Below, piece by piece: positions 63,483 to 64,000 of a stretch of DNA of 64,000 nucleotides; position 1 is the stretch's first letter; every line of letters starts with the position of its first letter. The notes below the pieces were generated by a model. It made no database searches and was not told the DNA's origin. It worked only from the letters and a program-made list of their open reading frames with translations. The translations under genes and the position numbers were made by a program. Where the stretch lies: positions 930,001 to 994,000 of the forward strand of contig NZ_LT629780.1 in the NCBI RefSeq assembly GCF_900105885.1, in the 5' to 3' direction. The DNA is from Pseudomonas guangdongensis (GTDB lineage Bacteria > Pseudomonadota > Gammaproteobacteria > Pseudomonadales > Pseudomonadaceae).

Positions 63483-64000
63483 ATGGACCCAGCGTCGAGT
63501 CACCTCGCCAGTTATTTCGCCGATATCGGCCTGCTGCTGTTCGCCCTGTTCCTGGTCCTGCTCAACGGCTTCTTCGTCGCCGCCGAGTTCGCCATGGTCA
63601 AGCTGCGCGCCACCCGCGTCGAGACCATCGCCAGCCAGCACGGCTGGCGCGGGCATATCCTGCGCACCGTGCACGGCCAGCTCGACGCCTACCTGTCGGC
63701 CTGCCAGCTGGGCATCACCCTGGCCTCGCTGGGCCTGGGCTGGGTCGGCGAGCCGGCCTTCGCCCACCTGCTCGAACCCCTGCTGGCCCGCGCCGGCGTC
63801 GACTCGCCGGCGCTGGTGCACGGCATCGCCTTCTTCTCGGCGTTCTTCATCATTTCCTACCTGCACATCGTGATCGGCGAGCTGGCGCCCAAGTCCTGGG
63901 CGATCCGCCAGCCCGAGCGCCTGTCGCTGTGGACCGCAGCGCCGCTGTACGCCTTCTACTGGACGATGTACCCGGCGATCTGGCTGCTCAACGCCAGCGC
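63483..64000 (+). CDS. CNNM/HlyC-CorC-family membrane protein (5' part, cut by the window end)
   Basis: The first 172 codons of an open frame that runs off the window. It carries a DUF21/CNNM transmembrane domain: 'ADIGLLLFALFLVLLNGFFVAAEFAMVKLRATR' near the start, then 'QLGITLASLGLGWVGEPAF' and 'HIVIGELAPKSWAI'. The full-length family adds CBS and CorC_HlyC domains, not visible here. These proteins are usually annotated as haemolysin-like or as Mg/Co transport-related. No strong ribosome site is seen before the ATG at 63483. Confidence 0.87.
   Translation, partial: MDPASSHLASYFADIGLLLFALFLVLLNGFFVAAEFAMVKLRATRVETIASQHGWRGHILRTVHGQLDAYLSACQLGITLASLGLGWVGEPAFAHLLEPLLARAGVDSPALVHGIAFFSAFFIISYLHIVIGELAPKSWAIRQPERLSLWTAAPLYAFYWTMYPAIWLLNAS

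Overview
The window is high-GC (about two thirds G+C) DNA from a member of the Pseudomonadaceae, most likely Pseudomonas in the broad sense. From about 16.7 kb on, the gene order follows, from memory, the PA5296-PA5362 part of the P. aeruginosa PAO1 chromosome: rep, cytochrome c5, dadX-ridA-dadA/lrp, kauB, rpmG-rpmB, radC, coaBC-dut-algC-argB, pyrE/crc, rph, yicC-gmk, rpoZ-spoT-ridA, oxyR-recG, HU, ubiC-ubiA, phoB-phoR. This is chromosomal DNA, not a plasmid, phage or island. No rRNA, tRNA, CRISPR array, transposase or integrase was found.

Region 1 (1-16.4 kb) is a complete phenylacetate (PAA) degradation cluster. An AraC-type regulator, paaY and paaN are on the minus strand. Divergent to them are paaF-G-H-I-J-K, closed by a strong terminator, and then a second transcript, paaA-B-C-D-E-paaZ. 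PaaK makes phenylacetyl-CoA, PaaABC(D)E epoxidises it, PaaG isomerises the epoxide to the oxepin, PaaZ opens the ring and oxidises the aldehyde, PaaJ/F/H carry out the beta-oxidation-like steps to succinyl-CoA and acetyl-CoA, and PaaI and PaaY are thioesterases that rescue dead-end CoA esters. All three paa promoter regions carry the same GTATCAC half-site. At paaA it forms a perfect palindrome between -35 and -10. No PaaX or PaaR is encoded here. A four-hairpin Pseudomonas-type repeat lies between the two plus-strand transcripts.

Region 2 (16.7-27 kb) holds rep, an rRNA methyltransferase, an HD-GYP protein, a DASH-type photolyase, a small unknown protein, a TerC-family membrane protein, a second RlmN-like radical SAM enzyme, a DUF2780 secreted protein, cytochrome c5 and an XRE-cupin regulator.

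Region 3 (27-36.3 kb) is amino acid and amine catabolism: dadX, a RidA-family protein and dadA with the divergent Lrp-type regulator, a glutamylputrescine-oxidase-like flavoenzyme, an MFS transporter, KauB-type aldehyde dehydrogenase and an omega-aminotransferase.

Region 4 (36.3-55.1 kb) is housekeeping: ribosomal proteins L33 and L28, radC, CoA/dUTP/alginate-LPS sugar/arginine genes, pyrE, crc, RNase PH, gmk, the omega subunit, spoT, oxyR and recG. A DUF3360-type membrane protein with AT-richer flanks interrupts it between argB and pyrE.

Region 5 (55.3-64 kb) has an orphan MobA-like aromatic hydroxylase, an HdhA-like 7-alpha-hydroxysteroid dehydrogenase, an SCP2-like small protein, HU, ubiC-ubiA, a secreted Y-x4-D repeat protein, phoB-phoR with a Pho box, and the start of a CNNM/HlyC-type membrane protein cut by the window edge.

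No clearly new multi-gene system was found. The most interesting items are the shared paa operator without its known repressor, two RidA-family proteins both lacking the usual catalytic-site arginine, and the MobA-like and HdhA-like pair.
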